From Sediminibacillus massiliensis (GTDB lineage: Bacteria > Bacillota > Bacilli > Bacillales > Amphibacillaceae), in NCBI RefSeq assembly GCF_900156915.1, contig NZ_LT732535.1, positions 3,353,477 through 3,417,476 on the forward strand: a stretch of DNA of 64,000 bases, read 5' to 3'. How positions within the stretch are numbered: position 1 is the first letter of the stretch; every line of letters starts with the position of its first letter. A program made the translations under genes and the position numbers. The notes under the pieces are model-generated. The model saw only the letters and a list, made by a program, of their open reading frames with translations, was not told where the DNA came from and made no database searches. Below, piece after piece: positions 18,818 through 27,357 of the stretch.

Positions 18818-18949
18818 TTAATTTTGCTTTTCAGCTAATAGGTTTGCAAGTATGTGCTTTTTATAACGCTCCAATTTGCGTCCTTCCAAGCGGCGAACAC
18901 CTAGATTTTTTAATTCTTCAACATACCAACCTTTACTTCCTACGTGCAT
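18818..18949 (-). CDS. DUF2639 family small protein (YflJ-like)
   Basis: A 43-residue basic protein, MHVGSKGWYVEELKNLGVRR then LEGRKLERYKKHILANLLAE. This matches the DUF2639 pattern (HIGSKGWYVKELK..G) of Bacillus YflJ-type proteins, whose function is unknown. The ATG at 18949 is preceded by AAAGG about ten bases upstream; another ATG three codons earlier is possible. It is a single-gene unit with its own terminator. Confidence 0.8.
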   Translation of the reverse strand: MHVGSKGWYVEELKNLGVRRLEGRKLERYKKHILANLLAEKQN

Positions 18950-19231
18950 CCCTATCATCCTTTCCCTTTTCTTTACATAGAAAAACGTGAATTTTTTCTT
19001 CTAGAAAGAAAAAGTCCACGCCCGTTTTTTTTCAAGGCATAGGAACCTTGATAATTTTCGAGGCAATTGTAACATTTATAAAAGTGGCAGAAAAGGACCA
19101 CAAAAAAATTTTTAAAATTAATATTGGAAGTTACATCCATATTTATCTTTTATTTGTTAAGGACTTTTATATATAATGATTAATAAATATGTTGCTTGTG
19201 ATTTTTTGATAAAAAGAAAGGTGGAGGTCTT
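18950..19231. other. Intergenic region, AT-rich, no gene seen
   Basis: About 280 bp of divergent promoter space between the DUF2639 gene (minus) and the MOSC gene (plus). An imperfect inverted repeat GTGAATTTTTTCTTCT/AGAAAGAAAAAGTCCAC lies at 18988-19020. No RNA gene or coding frame was found. Confidence 0.45.
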
Positions 19232-19252
19232 ATCGAATACAAGATTGCTTCT

Positions 19253-19888
19253 TTGAATGTGGGAAAACCGGACAAACATCTCATTAATGGAAAAGAATTG
19301 TATAGCGGATTTATAAAATCCCCCATTGAGGAAACTTCTTACTTAAGTTCTACAGGATTTGAGGGAGATGGACAAGCAGATTTAAAAAACCATGGGGGAG
19401 AAGATAAAGCCGTCCTGGGATATGCTTTAAATCACTATTCCTATTGGGAAAATACATATAATAGAAAATTTGCCATTCCTTCATTTGGCGAAAACATAAC
19501 GGTGGACGGATTGACAGAGAAAGAAACTTACATAGGCGACGTTTATAAACTTGGTGGTGCTACTATTCAAGTTTCCCAGCCGAGAAAACCTTGTTACAAA
19601 ATTGCGGAAGTTCACCAAATAAAAGAAATACCCGCAGCAGTAACAGAGACTGGCTTTTCCGGTTATTACTTCAGAGTATTAGAAGAGGGACATGTCCATC
19701 ATTCAGATACATTGGAGCTAGTCGAACAGGACTCGTTCAAAGTGAGCATTTCCTATATATATGAAGTATTGTACCACCGAAAACATGGAATTGAAGGGAT
19801 GGACAGGATCCTTGAGGCGGAAGCTTTAGCCAACTCGCTGTCGCAATCAATCATCAAAAAAAGACGGAAAATTATGTCCCAGAAGTAA
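19253..19888 (+). CDS. MOSC domain-containing protein
   Basis: A MOSC (molybdenum cofactor sulfurase C-terminal) domain protein of the YiiM/YflK type. Motifs include FEGDGQADLKNHGGEDKAVL, SFGENITVDGL, GATIQVSQPRKPCYKI (the conserved Cys) and TGFSGYYFRVLEEG. Such stand-alone MOSC proteins bind molybdenum cofactor and some reduce hydroxylamino compounds. The first conventional start is TTG 19253, but it has no ribosome binding site. The AAAGGTGGAGGT site at 19218-19228 points to an in-frame ATC at 19232 (IEYKIASLNVG), matching the usual N-terminus. The true start is therefore uncertain. Confidence 0.85.
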   Translation: MNVGKPDKHLINGKELYSGFIKSPIEETSYLSSTGFEGDGQADLKNHGGEDKAVLGYALNHYSYWENTYNRKFAIPSFGENITVDGLTEKETYIGDVYKLGGATIQVSQPRKPCYKIAEVHQIKEIPAAVTETGFSGYYFRVLEEGHVHHSDTLELVEQDSFKVSISYIYEVLYHRKHGIEGMDRILEAEALANSLSQSIIKKRRKIMSQK

Positions 19889-19992
19889 CAAATCCTTTAC
19901 TCATTGAATAGAAATTGTAATATTTTTTGGCCTTTCAGAGGTATGTCAACCCTGAATACATTGAAATATTATCCAATTGTCCCATATGCTAT

Positions 19993-20024
19993 CAGCCACT
20001 TTAGTAAAAAGGTGGCTTTTTTTA
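19993..20024 (+). terminator. Terminator after the MOSC gene
   Basis: AGCCACTTT and AAGGTGGCT form the stem, followed by TTTTTT. It lies about 105 bp after the stop codon. Confidence 0.8.
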
Positions 20025-20229
20025 ATTGCTTTTATGAGATTAAAAGGATAGCTTGATACGTTAATAGATAAAGGCTGCTGAGCTTTTGATTTATGTTATA
20101 CCTCTTTAGAACAAACAAGGATTCACTTGTAAATGGAAAAACCAGACAAAAATATTACAGCAAAGCCATGCTATGATGATTGTGCAAGCAAGAACACAAG
20201 AAAAAATTTAACAGGAGAGGTGCAAAAAT

Positions 20230-20976
20230 ATGTTCAAAAAAATAGGATTTGCTACAGTATTTTCTGCTGCACTATTATTCGGCGGAACTTTCGCAACCAA
20301 TGTGGATGCACAAAGCAACTATCAAGTTAATACGAAAGTCTACTACTCTACTAATGGGAACTTTTCACAACAGGATATTCAAAACTATCTAGATAAATAC
20401 TTCAGTAACTATAAGATTCAGTGGAAACAACAACAAACTCAAGAAACACAACAACAAGATAAAGCAGAGAAGCCAGAGCAACAACCAACACAACAACCGC
20501 AAAAGCAAGCAGAAGAGCAACCACAACAACAAGCGGAGCAACAGCAAACGGTAGAAAAGGATCAACAAGCATCTGAAGATAATGGACAAGACCAACAGCT
20601 AAATCAGTTCGAACAAGAAGTAGTCGAACTAACCAATGAAGAAAGAGCGAAGAACGGGCTTTCTCCATTGAAAATAGATAATGAGCTAAGCAAGGTAGCA
20701 CGAGAAAAATCTTCCGACATGGCTGAAAATGGATACTTTTCTCATAACAGCCCGACTTATGGTTCTCCTTTTGATATGATGAAGCAGTTCGGTATCAGCT
20801 ACAACACAGCTGGTGAGAACATTGCCAAAGGCCAACGTTCCCCTGAAGAAGTAGTAGAAGCATGGATGAACAGTGAAGGCCACCGCAAAAACATCCTTAA
20901 CGCTGATTTCACTCATATCGGAGTAGGATATGTTGAACAAGGCAACGTTTGGACACAACAATTCATCGGAAAATAA
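20230..20976 (+). CDS. Secreted CAP-domain protein (YkwD-like)
   Basis: A 248-residue exported protein. It has a signal peptide (MFKKIGFATVFSAALLFGG, with cleavage likely after NVDAQ), a Gln-rich low-complexity linker at about residues 75-115, and a C-terminal CAP/SCP domain from about residue 125. CAP signatures seen are FEQEVVELTNEERAKNGLSP, YFSHNSP, GENIAKGQ and VVEAWMNSEGHRKNILN with HIGVGYV. The domain matches B. subtilis YkwD and the spore-coat protein YdhE/SafA-type CAP group. The role is unknown. CAGGAGAGG precedes the start. Confidence 0.9.
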   Translation: MFKKIGFATVFSAALLFGGTFATNVDAQSNYQVNTKVYYSTNGNFSQQDIQNYLDKYFSNYKIQWKQQQTQETQQQDKAEKPEQQPTQQPQKQAEEQPQQQAEQQQTVEKDQQASEDNGQDQQLNQFEQEVVELTNEERAKNGLSPLKIDNELSKVAREKSSDMAENGYFSHNSPTYGSPFDMMKQFGISYNTAGENIAKGQRSPEEVVEAWMNSEGHRKNILNADFTHIGVGYVEQGNVWTQQFIGK

Positions 20977-20986
20977 GTTATAATAA

Positions 20987-21019
20987 GAACAGTCCTATAT
21001 AAAAAGGGCTGTTCTTTTT
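20987..21019 (+). terminator. Terminator after the CAP protein gene
   Basis: AGAACAGTCC and GGGCTGTTCT flank a TATATAAAAA loop, followed by TTTTT. Confidence 0.85.
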
Positions 21020-21069
21020 GATTAATTTTTTCTTTATATTTTTGTTGGATGAAACTTTTCAGTTGAGGC

Positions 21070-21674
21070 AAACTGTGACATAGTGAAAATTCACTCTAAA
21101 GAGACTTCCTCTCGTTCTGATTATAAATGGCTGGTATGGCCTCGCTGCGCCAGAACACTTCGCTTTCCTTGGGCACGGCCTCAGCCAGGGGACTACTTGA
21201 ATTAACATCCTTGCTGCCTTTGGGACTGCGATTACTCGTCCCACCGAAGACCTTTCGCTGTTAGTAATTTTCTTAAATTTGAGGTCAGGAATACGCATTC
21301 TCCAATTCCCTAACAATTAACTAAAAACAATCCTAAGAAGCGGATGATTTCTAGCAAAATCCGCATTGAATGCGACTCGAGTGCCCATGTTAGACACATT
21401 TTAGGATTTTTTCTCACTAATCAAAAACTATACCGAGCTGCGGAAAAATGCGAGACTCCTTGAAAATAAAGTTCGATTTTCTGCGTGCGGTGTAAATTCA
21501 TCGAGGCCTTTTCAAAGTCCTGTGGGAAAGGAACAGTCTGAAGACCCCGCAGGGCGCTTTGCCCGAGGAGGCTGAAGCGTTCCCCGCGGAAAGCGAGTAT
21601 TTTTCCGCAGCGCTGGACTGCCACTCAATCAGAAAAGGATGGGAGGAAGTCACTTTAAAGTTATGTCGCATAAT
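21070..21674 (+). mobile_element. MITE-like non-coding element, composite 605-bp copy B
   Basis: Bounded on the left by AAACTGTGACATA and on the right by TATGTCGCATAAT, variants of the family 13-bp terminal inverted repeat. The left half contains the block GGGGACTACTTGA...GGGACTGCGATTACTCGTCC shared with the copy at 49257. The right half (21405-21660) is the reverse complement of sequence in the copy at 29499, including the GGGAAAGGAACAGTCTGAAG block. There is no transposase or credible gene inside; short frames arise from the repeats. It fills most of the gap between the CAP and DUF1992 genes. Confidence 0.8.
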
Positions 21675-21762
21675 ATGGGTTTTGTGAACCAGTAATATAG
21701 TTGAAATATAGCTTTTGATTACACTATCACTAAAATGTGAGCAAATGGAGAGGTGATTTCAT

Positions 21763-22137
21763 ATGGACTTTGCCAGCAGGATGGCCGAAGAGAGAATTCG
21801 TCAGGCCATTAAAGATGGAGAGTTTGATAACCTTCCGGGGGAAGGGAAGCGATTGGAGTTAGAGGATCTATCCGCAATTCCTGAAGATATGCGGACGAGT
21901 TATTTGATGATGAAAAATTCCGGTTATCTTCCAGAAGAAGTTCGACTGAAGAAGGAACTCATTACACTGGAAGACATGATTGCATCCTGCAAAGACCCGG
22001 AACAAAAAGAAAGTTATAAAAAACAGCTGACAGAAAAAGAAATTCAGCTGAGAATAGCGCTAGAAAAGAGAAATCTCAAGAAATCGAACGCATATCAAAA
22101 ATATTCCAGTAAAATCCATAAAAGATTCGGTATCTAA
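21763..22137 (+). CDS. DUF1992 / DnaJ-homologue-subfamily-C28-like protein
   Basis: A 124-residue soluble protein. The N-terminal block MAEERIRQAIKDGEFDNLPG followed by EGKRLELEDLSAIPEDMR is the signature of DUF1992, which is also found in eukaryotic DNAJC28. The C-terminal half is a predicted charged coiled coil (residues 60-120). The function in bacteria is not established. The ribosome binding site GAGAGGTGAT precedes the ATG. It forms a single-gene unit with a terminator directly after the stop. Confidence 0.88.
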   Translation: MDFASRMAEERIRQAIKDGEFDNLPGEGKRLELEDLSAIPEDMRTSYLMMKNSGYLPEEVRLKKELITLEDMIASCKDPEQKESYKKQLTEKEIQLRIALEKRNLKKSNAYQKYSSKIHKRFGI

Positions 22138-22174
22138 AACAGTCCGGCCAGACAGGTGAGGACTGTTTTTTTTT
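22137..22174 (+). terminator. Terminator after the DUF1992 gene
   Basis: AACAGTCC and GGACTGTT stem with an extended loop, followed by eight T. Confidence 0.85.
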
Positions 22175-22255
22175 GTTTGTGGTCCCACCTTCCTATTTGT
22201 ATAATATGGATAACTTTAACCGACAAATTAGTCTGAAAGGACAGGAGGAGTTAGT

Positions 22256-22921
22256 ATGTGCGGACGTTTTACACTTCATGCCAGTGAACTGGAAATCCTG
22301 CAAGAGTACGAACTGGATCAGGAAATACCAGGGTACGAAACACGATACAATATCGCCCCGGGACAGGACATCCTTGCTGTTATCCATGACGGTAATTCCA
22401 AAAGGGCGGGTTTTCTGAAATGGGGGCTTGTGCCTTCATGGTCGAAGGATCCCAAAATAGGTTATAAGATGATCAATGCCAGAAGTGAAACAGCTCATGA
22501 AAAGCCGAGTTTTAAATCCTTGCTTTCAAGAAGACGTTGTTTGATTGTTGCTGATAGCTTTTATGAGTGGCAAAGAAATGAAAACGGCAAGCAACCTAAA
22601 AGAATTTCCCTGCAAAACAGGAAACTTTTTGCTTTTGCAGGATTGTGGGACAAGTGGGAACATAATGGGAAGAAGTTATACACGTGCACCATTCTAACCA
22701 GAAAAGCTAATGAATTCATGCAGCCTATTCATGACAGGATGCCGGTCATTCTCCCGAAAGAGGCGGAAGATGAGTGGTTGGCACCTGTTAGAATGGATCC
22801 CGAACAAGCGCACGGTTTTATCAGTAACGTACCAATCGAACAGCTTGATGCCTATGACGTAAGTGACTACGTCAACTCCGCCCAAAACGAAGGAGATCAT
22901 TGCATCAGGCCGCTTGCATAA
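22256..22921 (+). CDS. SOS response-associated peptidase / HMCES (YedK) family
   Basis: A 221-residue protein beginning MCGRFTL. Cys2, exposed after Met removal, forms a thiazolidine crosslink with abasic sites in single-stranded DNA and protects them during replication. Other family residues are visible: RYNIAPGQ, FLKWGLVPSW, INARSET, the catalytic Glu in FYEWQ, and the His in PIHDRMPVIL. Length and motif order are normal for YedK/B. subtilis YoqW-type proteins. The start follows CAGGAGGAG. It appears monocistronic. Confidence 0.94.
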   Translation: MCGRFTLHASELEILQEYELDQEIPGYETRYNIAPGQDILAVIHDGNSKRAGFLKWGLVPSWSKDPKIGYKMINARSETAHEKPSFKSLLSRRRCLIVADSFYEWQRNENGKQPKRISLQNRKLFAFAGLWDKWEHNGKKLYTCTILTRKANEFMQPIHDRMPVILPKEAEDEWLAPVRMDPEQAHGFISNVPIEQLDAYDVSDYVNSAQNEGDHCIRPLA

Positions 22922-22952
22922 CATGATATCATTCCGCTTCATCACGCCCCAA

Positions 22953-22982
22953 AAAAAGCTGTCGAGAGTTTCTCGACAGCAA
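22953..22982 (-). terminator. Terminator of the AgcS symporter gene
   Basis: GCTGTCGAGA and TCTCGACAGC stem; on the minus strand it is followed by seven T. It lies 10 bp past the stop codon. Confidence 0.9.
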
Positions 22983-22992
22983 ATTTAAAAAG

Positions 22993-24369
22993 TTATGCAC
23001 TGTATGTTTTTTGTTTTTCTTGTCTTTTTTCTTCTTTTGCAATATTTAAGAAACGCTTCGTTTCGGCAGCTACGACTCCTGATAAACCGAGTAGGCCGAT
23101 CAGGTTCGGGAATGCCATTAAGCCGTTCATAATATCCGCTACACCCCAGACGATATCCAATGCAGCTACTGAACCGACGAAAACGAAGAGAACAAAAACA
23201 ATCCGGTAAAAGGGAATCGCCTTTTCACTGAATAAGTACCCGAAACATTTTTCTCCATAGTAAGACCAGCCCACAAGGGTGGAGAAAGCAAAGAAAATAA
23301 TGCCGATGGCCACAATATATGTGCCGGTATTGCCAAGAAATATTCCGAATGATTCAGAAGTGAGGTCTGCTCCATCCAACCCGCCTGTATACTGTCCGGC
23401 CATAACGATTGTCAGTCCGGTGATTGTACAGACGATTATCGTATCGATAAATACTTGGGTCATGGAGACCAGTGCCTGTCTTCCGGGATAATCCGTCTTT
23501 GCTGCAGCTGCAGCAATTGGGGCAGACCCGAGACCTGCTTCGTTTGAAAAGACCCCGCGGGCTACACCATAACGGATAACGGTACCAAGTATGCCTCCAC
23601 CGATTGCACTCCCTGTAAATGCATCACTGAAGATTGTGCCCAAAGCAGAAGGAACAAGATCCAAATTCATAATAATGATGATAAGTCCACCTAGAACATA
23701 AAAGGCAGCCATAATCGGGACGAAGAAAGAAGTGACTTTACCGATACTTTTAATGCCGCCGATAATAACCATTCCAACCAAAACAGTAAGTATAATCCCA
23801 GTCACCCATGTCGGAACATTGAAAGAAGTTTCCAAAACGTCTGAAACAGAGTTGGATTGGACCATGTTACCGATACCGAAGGCTGCGAAGGAACCGAATA
23901 TGGCGAATAGTATTCCGAGCCATTTTGCATTCAATCCTTTTTCAAGGTAATACATCGGACCGCCTGACATTTGGCCGTTACTGTCGGTGACCCGGTATTT
24001 GACAGCCAATATCGCTTCTGCATACTTCGTAGCCATTCCAAACAATGCCGTGATCCACATCCAGAATACTGCTCCGGGACCTCCCAGTACTACAGCTGTC
24101 GCTACACCGGCGATATTCCCGGTCCCTATAGTGGCCGCCATTGCAGTAGTCAGCGCCTGGTAATGACTGATATCTCCCTTGGATTTTTTATCCTGTTTTT
24201 CCGGACTAAAAGCTAGTTTCAAGGCGTAAGGCAATGTCCTTATTTGCAGGAAACCAAGTCGTATAGTCAAGTAAATACCTGTTCCCACCAGTAAGATAAG
24301 CAGTGGTGCGCCCCATACATACCCGCTGATTGTTCCGATTAAATCCATTAACTTACTTTCTTCTCCCAT
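22993..24369 (-). CDS. Sodium:alanine/glycine symporter (AGCS family)
   Basis: A 458-residue inner-membrane symporter with about 11 helices. AGCS signatures are clear: GTGNIAGVATAVVLGGPGAVFWMW, which places the sodium-binding loop near residue 80, GGPMYYLEKGL, and GVFSNEAGLGSAPIAAAAAK near residue 275. It resembles B. subtilis AlsT/YrbD/GlnT-type carriers; alanine, glycine or glutamine are all possible substrates. An AAGGGGG site precedes the ATG at 24369. It is monocistronic. Sodium coupling would suit a saline habitat. Confidence 0.93.
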   Translation of the reverse strand: MGEESKLMDLIGTISGYVWGAPLLILLVGTGIYLTIRLGFLQIRTLPYALKLAFSPEKQDKKSKGDISHYQALTTAMAATIGTGNIAGVATAVVLGGPGAVFWMWITALFGMATKYAEAILAVKYRVTDSNGQMSGGPMYYLEKGLNAKWLGILFAIFGSFAAFGIGNMVQSNSVSDVLETSFNVPTWVTGIILTVLVGMVIIGGIKSIGKVTSFFVPIMAAFYVLGGLIIIIMNLDLVPSALGTIFSDAFTGSAIGGGILGTVIRYGVARGVFSNEAGLGSAPIAAAAAKTDYPGRQALVSMTQVFIDTIIVCTITGLTIVMAGQYTGGLDGADLTSESFGIFLGNTGTYIVAIGIIFFAFSTLVGWSYYGEKCFGYLFSEKAIPFYRIVFVLFVFVGSVAALDIVWGVADIMNGLMAFPNLIGLLGLSGVVAAETKRFLNIAKEEKRQEKQKTYSA

Positions 24370-24572
24370 GTTATTCCCCCTTTATATATACTAACCCCAT
24401 GATTAAATTTTCCGAAAATTTAAATAAAATGTCAAGTGTAACTTGTCGGTAAGCGCAATCATATTGCTTGATTCTTTTCAAATGACCGAGTTTATTTCAT
24501 AATAAGAGGGAACATAAACAATAAACGCTTGAGAAACCGGGCGAAATATACTTAAATATGGCGGTGATCAAA

Positions 24573-25043
24573 ATGATCAAAGTGCTTTTTGTATGTTTGG
24601 GGAATTTGTGCAGATCACCGATGGCTGAAGCGATATTCCGGGACATGGTGAAGAAACAGGGGCTGGAGAACAAAATTGCCATCGATTCTGCCGGGATAGG
24701 CCACTGGCATATTGGTGAACTTCCTCATGAAGGGACTAGAAAACAGCTTGATCAGGTTTCCATTTCTTACGAAGGGATAACAGCTAGGAAGATAGTGGAG
24801 GAGGACTGGGACAACTTTAATTATATTATCGCGATGGATGAAAATAATATGGAGGACCTCCGTATAATCCGTGAAGCCGATGATAAAATGGTTGTGGCCA
24901 AAATGATGGATTTCGTAAAAGATGCAGAAGAAACCAACATTCCCGACCCGTACTTTTCCAACAACTTTAATCACGTGTTCCAACTTATCGAGCAGGGTTG
25001 TAAGGGTCTTTTGGAACGAATAAAGCTCTCACATCAATTATAA
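24573..25043 (+). CDS. yfkJ: Low-molecular-weight protein tyrosine phosphatase YfkJ
   Basis: 156 residues from the ATG at 24573, the same length as B. subtilis YfkJ. The P-loop VCLGNLCRSPMAEAIF (C-x5-R) holds the nucleophile Cys near residue 8, and the acid loop NIPDPYF lies near the C-terminus. GGTGATC upstream of 24573 acts as the ribosome binding site; the ATG at 24558 has none. It leads a three-gene operon with yfkI and yfkH, the same order as in B. subtilis, where YfkJ is linked to stress and ethanol tolerance. Confidence 0.93.
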   Translation: MIKVLFVCLGNLCRSPMAEAIFRDMVKKQGLENKIAIDSAGIGHWHIGELPHEGTRKQLDQVSISYEGITARKIVEEDWDNFNYIIAMDENNMEDLRIIREADDKMVVAKMMDFVKDAEETNIPDPYFSNNFNHVFQLIEQGCKGLLERIKLSHQL

Positions 25044-25060
25044 AATAAGGAGTGGTAAGG

Positions 25061-25351
25061 ATGAGCGAATCGAAATTGTTGAAAGGGATAATAATCGGAG
25101 CAACAGTGGGTGGACTTATTTCACTAGCTGATAAAAGCACCAGGGTAGAGGTTTCGAGAAATCTGAAAAAGGCTGGTGACAGAACCAATTATTATTTGAA
25201 GAACCCGTCAGATGTTATTCAAGGAGTCCGGTCATGCTATGAACAGTTAGCCAGCAATTTATTTACCGGAGCTGACAGTGTCGTTGAAATGCTGTCGGAC
25301 ATTCAGCAAACAATTGAAAAAGTAAGCAGCACTGATGAACATAGGGAATGA
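25061..25351 (+). CDS. yfkI: YfkI/YtxH-like small protein
   Basis: A 96-residue protein with a glycine-rich hydrophobic N-terminal stretch (LLKGIIIGATVGGLISLAD, residues 6-24), which may be a membrane anchor. A charged helical region follows (VEVSRNLKKAGDRTNYYLKN). This layout is typical of YtxH-type envelope stress proteins. Sequence similarity is less telling than position: it lies between yfkJ and yfkH, as yfkI does in B. subtilis. The start at 25061 follows AAGGAGTGG. Confidence 0.75.
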   Translation: MSESKLLKGIIIGATVGGLISLADKSTRVEVSRNLKKAGDRTNYYLKNPSDVIQGVRSCYEQLASNLFTGADSVVEMLSDIQQTIEKVSSTDEHRE

Positions 25352-25434
25352 TAACTTCAGGGAAGTGTTGGCAGCAGCTTCTTCCGGAAGACTTGTTTCC
25401 CGCTTTATAACAAAATGAAGGAGGAGAGGCTGCT

Positions 25435-26253
25435 TTGCGTTTCATCTTTTATTTTGTAAAAGACTTGATTGTACGAATGCTGGATGATGATGTGTTCGGC
25501 CTCGCAGCTCAACTTGCTTATTTTTTTCTTTTGTCGTTGTTCCCTTTTTTATTGTTTTTTGTGGCATTAATCGGATATTTACCTTTAACGGAGGAAGATA
25601 TACTAAGATTCGTGACTTCCTATGCGCCTGCAGAAACAATGGATTTAATTACAGAAAATGTCACCCAGCTTACAAATGAGAGAAATGGCGGAATCCTTTC
25701 TATCACCATCCTGGCAACACTTTGGTCGGCATCAAACGGTATCAACTCGATTATGAGGGCGTTGAATGCGGCTTACAATGTAGAAGAGAACCGCTCATTT
25801 ATTGTATCCAGGCTCATTGCCATTGTCCTGACCATTGCGATGATTATCGTGATTTCTGTCGCTTTTCTCCTGCCTATTTTCGGTAAGGCAATAGGTGTTT
25901 ATCTTTTCTCCTTTATAAATCTTTCTGAAGATTTTCTGGAACTTTGGAATACGCTTCGCTGGGTAGTATCTTTCATCGTCTTTTTTATTGTCCTCGTTGT
26001 ACTCTACCGGCTTGCACCAAATAAGCGGATATATTTTAAAGATGCGGCTATCGGGGCGGCTGTAGCCACAATCGGATGGCAGCTTGTATCACTCGCTTTT
26101 TCTTTTTATGTGAATACCATGGGAAATTATTCTGCTACATACGGAAGCCTTGGCGGTGTGATAATCTTGATGATCTGGTTCTACTTATCGGGGATCATCA
26201 TCATTGCTGGTGGAGAAATTAACGCATTGGTGGCAAAAAGACGGCGAGGTTAA
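25435..26253 (+). CDS. yfkH: YihY/UPF0761 family membrane protein YfkH
   Basis: A 272-residue polytopic membrane protein with six or seven helices. It has the YihY/BrkB family marks DDVFGLAAQLAYFFLLSLFP at the N-terminus, LATLWSASNGINSIMRALNAAY mid-protein, and a final GGVIILMIWFYLSGIIIIAG helix before a short basic tail. The old 'ribonuclease BN' label for this family is a misannotation. It starts with TTG after AAGGAGGAGAGG and is the last gene of yfkJ-yfkI-yfkH. Confidence 0.92.
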   Translation: MRFIFYFVKDLIVRMLDDDVFGLAAQLAYFFLLSLFPFLLFFVALIGYLPLTEEDILRFVTSYAPAETMDLITENVTQLTNERNGGILSITILATLWSASNGINSIMRALNAAYNVEENRSFIVSRLIAIVLTIAMIIVISVAFLLPIFGKAIGVYLFSFINLSEDFLELWNTLRWVVSFIVFFIVLVVLYRLAPNKRIYFKDAAIGAAVATIGWQLVSLAFSFYVNTMGNYSATYGSLGGVIILMIWFYLSGIIIIAGGEINALVAKRRRG

Positions 26254-26283
26254 TGTGGATAAAAAAGAAAGTATAATTCAACT

Positions 26284-26322
26284 AAAACTGGCTATCCATG
26301 TATGGAGGGGCCGGTTTTTTAA
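26284..26322 (+). terminator. Terminator after yfkH
   Basis: AACTGGC and GCCGGTT pair around a 16-nt loop and are followed by TTTTTT. Confidence 0.7.
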
Positions 26323-26463
26323 TGGAAGACCACTGCGTAATGCGAAGTTTTAATACAGTATTTTTATTATATAGTAACAGTATCTTAAAATGTTGATTTA
26401 ATCGTTTTTTGCTGTTATCTTTTATTAAGTATTTTATATAATATACACAAAGGTGGGAATGAA

Positions 26464-27348
26464 TTGAAAAAGCTAGGATTTTTATTAGTATTACTGATAG
26501 CAGTAGTTTCATTAAGTGCATGCGGAAGCAATTCCGATAATGGTAATGAGCAAGATAATGCCAGCGAGGACACTTCGGATTCTAAGTGGGCCGAAATTCA
26601 AGAAGAAGGGGAAATTGTAGCAGCGACGTCAGGTACTTTGGTTGCCGCTTCTTATTACGAAGGCGAAGAAGAAAATGCCGATGCTCTAACTGGTTATGAC
26701 GTGGAAGTCATGAGGGAAATTGCCAAGCGCCTTGATCTTGATATTTCTTTTGAAATCATGGGAATAGACAGTATGCTTCCGGCAATCAATAGCGGAAGGA
26801 TCGATGTTGCAGTCAATGATATTGAAGCAACTGACAAAAGGAAAGAAAAATTCAATTTCAGTGAGCCATATAAATATTCTTACTCGACAATGGTTGTAAG
26901 GAAAGAAGATAACTCTGGAATTGAAAGTCTGGAAGATTTAGAAGGCAAGGTAAACGGTGGCGGTGCGACAACAATTTACAGCCAGATAGCAGAACATTTT
27001 GGTGCTGAAACAAAGACATACGGAAATGCCCCAAATGAAGCTTATTTGCGTGATGTCCATAATGGTCGTACAGATGTTATTGTCAATGATTACTACCTTT
27101 CTAAATTCGGTGTTGCAGCATTCCCTGAGTTTGACATTCACCTTCATCCGGATTTAAAGTTCCATCCAACGGAACAGGCAGTCGTCATGCCGGACGGGGC
27201 TGATGTCTTAACAGAGAAAATCAATGAGACGTTGCAGGAAATGCGGGATGATGGAACGCTGACAGAATTGGCCGAGAAGTTTTATAACGAAGACGCGTCC
27301 AAAAAACCTGAAGGAGAAATCCAAGAGATCGAAGGCTTGGATTTGTAA
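26464..27348 (+). CDS. Amino-acid ABC transporter substrate-binding lipoprotein (TcyA-like)
   Basis: A 294-residue family-3 solute-binding protein. It starts with TTG after AAAGGTGG. The lipoprotein signal is LLIAVVSLSACGS, with the lipobox Cys at about residue 20. The binding domain shows EIMGIDSMLPAINSGRIDVAVNDIEATDKRKEKFNFSEPY and AVVMPDGADVLTEKINETLQ, as in cystine and polar amino-acid receptors. The permease gene follows 9 bp downstream, but no ATPase gene is present. The ligand cannot be fixed from sequence; cystine is a plausible guess. Confidence 0.9.
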   Translation: MKKLGFLLVLLIAVVSLSACGSNSDNGNEQDNASEDTSDSKWAEIQEEGEIVAATSGTLVAASYYEGEEENADALTGYDVEVMREIAKRLDLDISFEIMGIDSMLPAINSGRIDVAVNDIEATDKRKEKFNFSEPYKYSYSTMVVRKEDNSGIESLEDLEGKVNGGGATTIYSQIAEHFGAETKTYGNAPNEAYLRDVHNGRTDVIVNDYYLSKFGVAAFPEFDIHLHPDLKFHPTEQAVVMPDGADVLTEKINETLQEMRDDGTLTELAEKFYNEDASKKPEGEIQEIEGLDL

Positions 27349-27357
27349 GGGATTGAT

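Noticed and set aside
20389-20701. Minus-strand leucine-rich frames opposite the CAP protein
   Set aside because: They are the complement of the Gln-rich linker; the plus-strand gene has a signal peptide, CAP motifs and a ribosome binding site.
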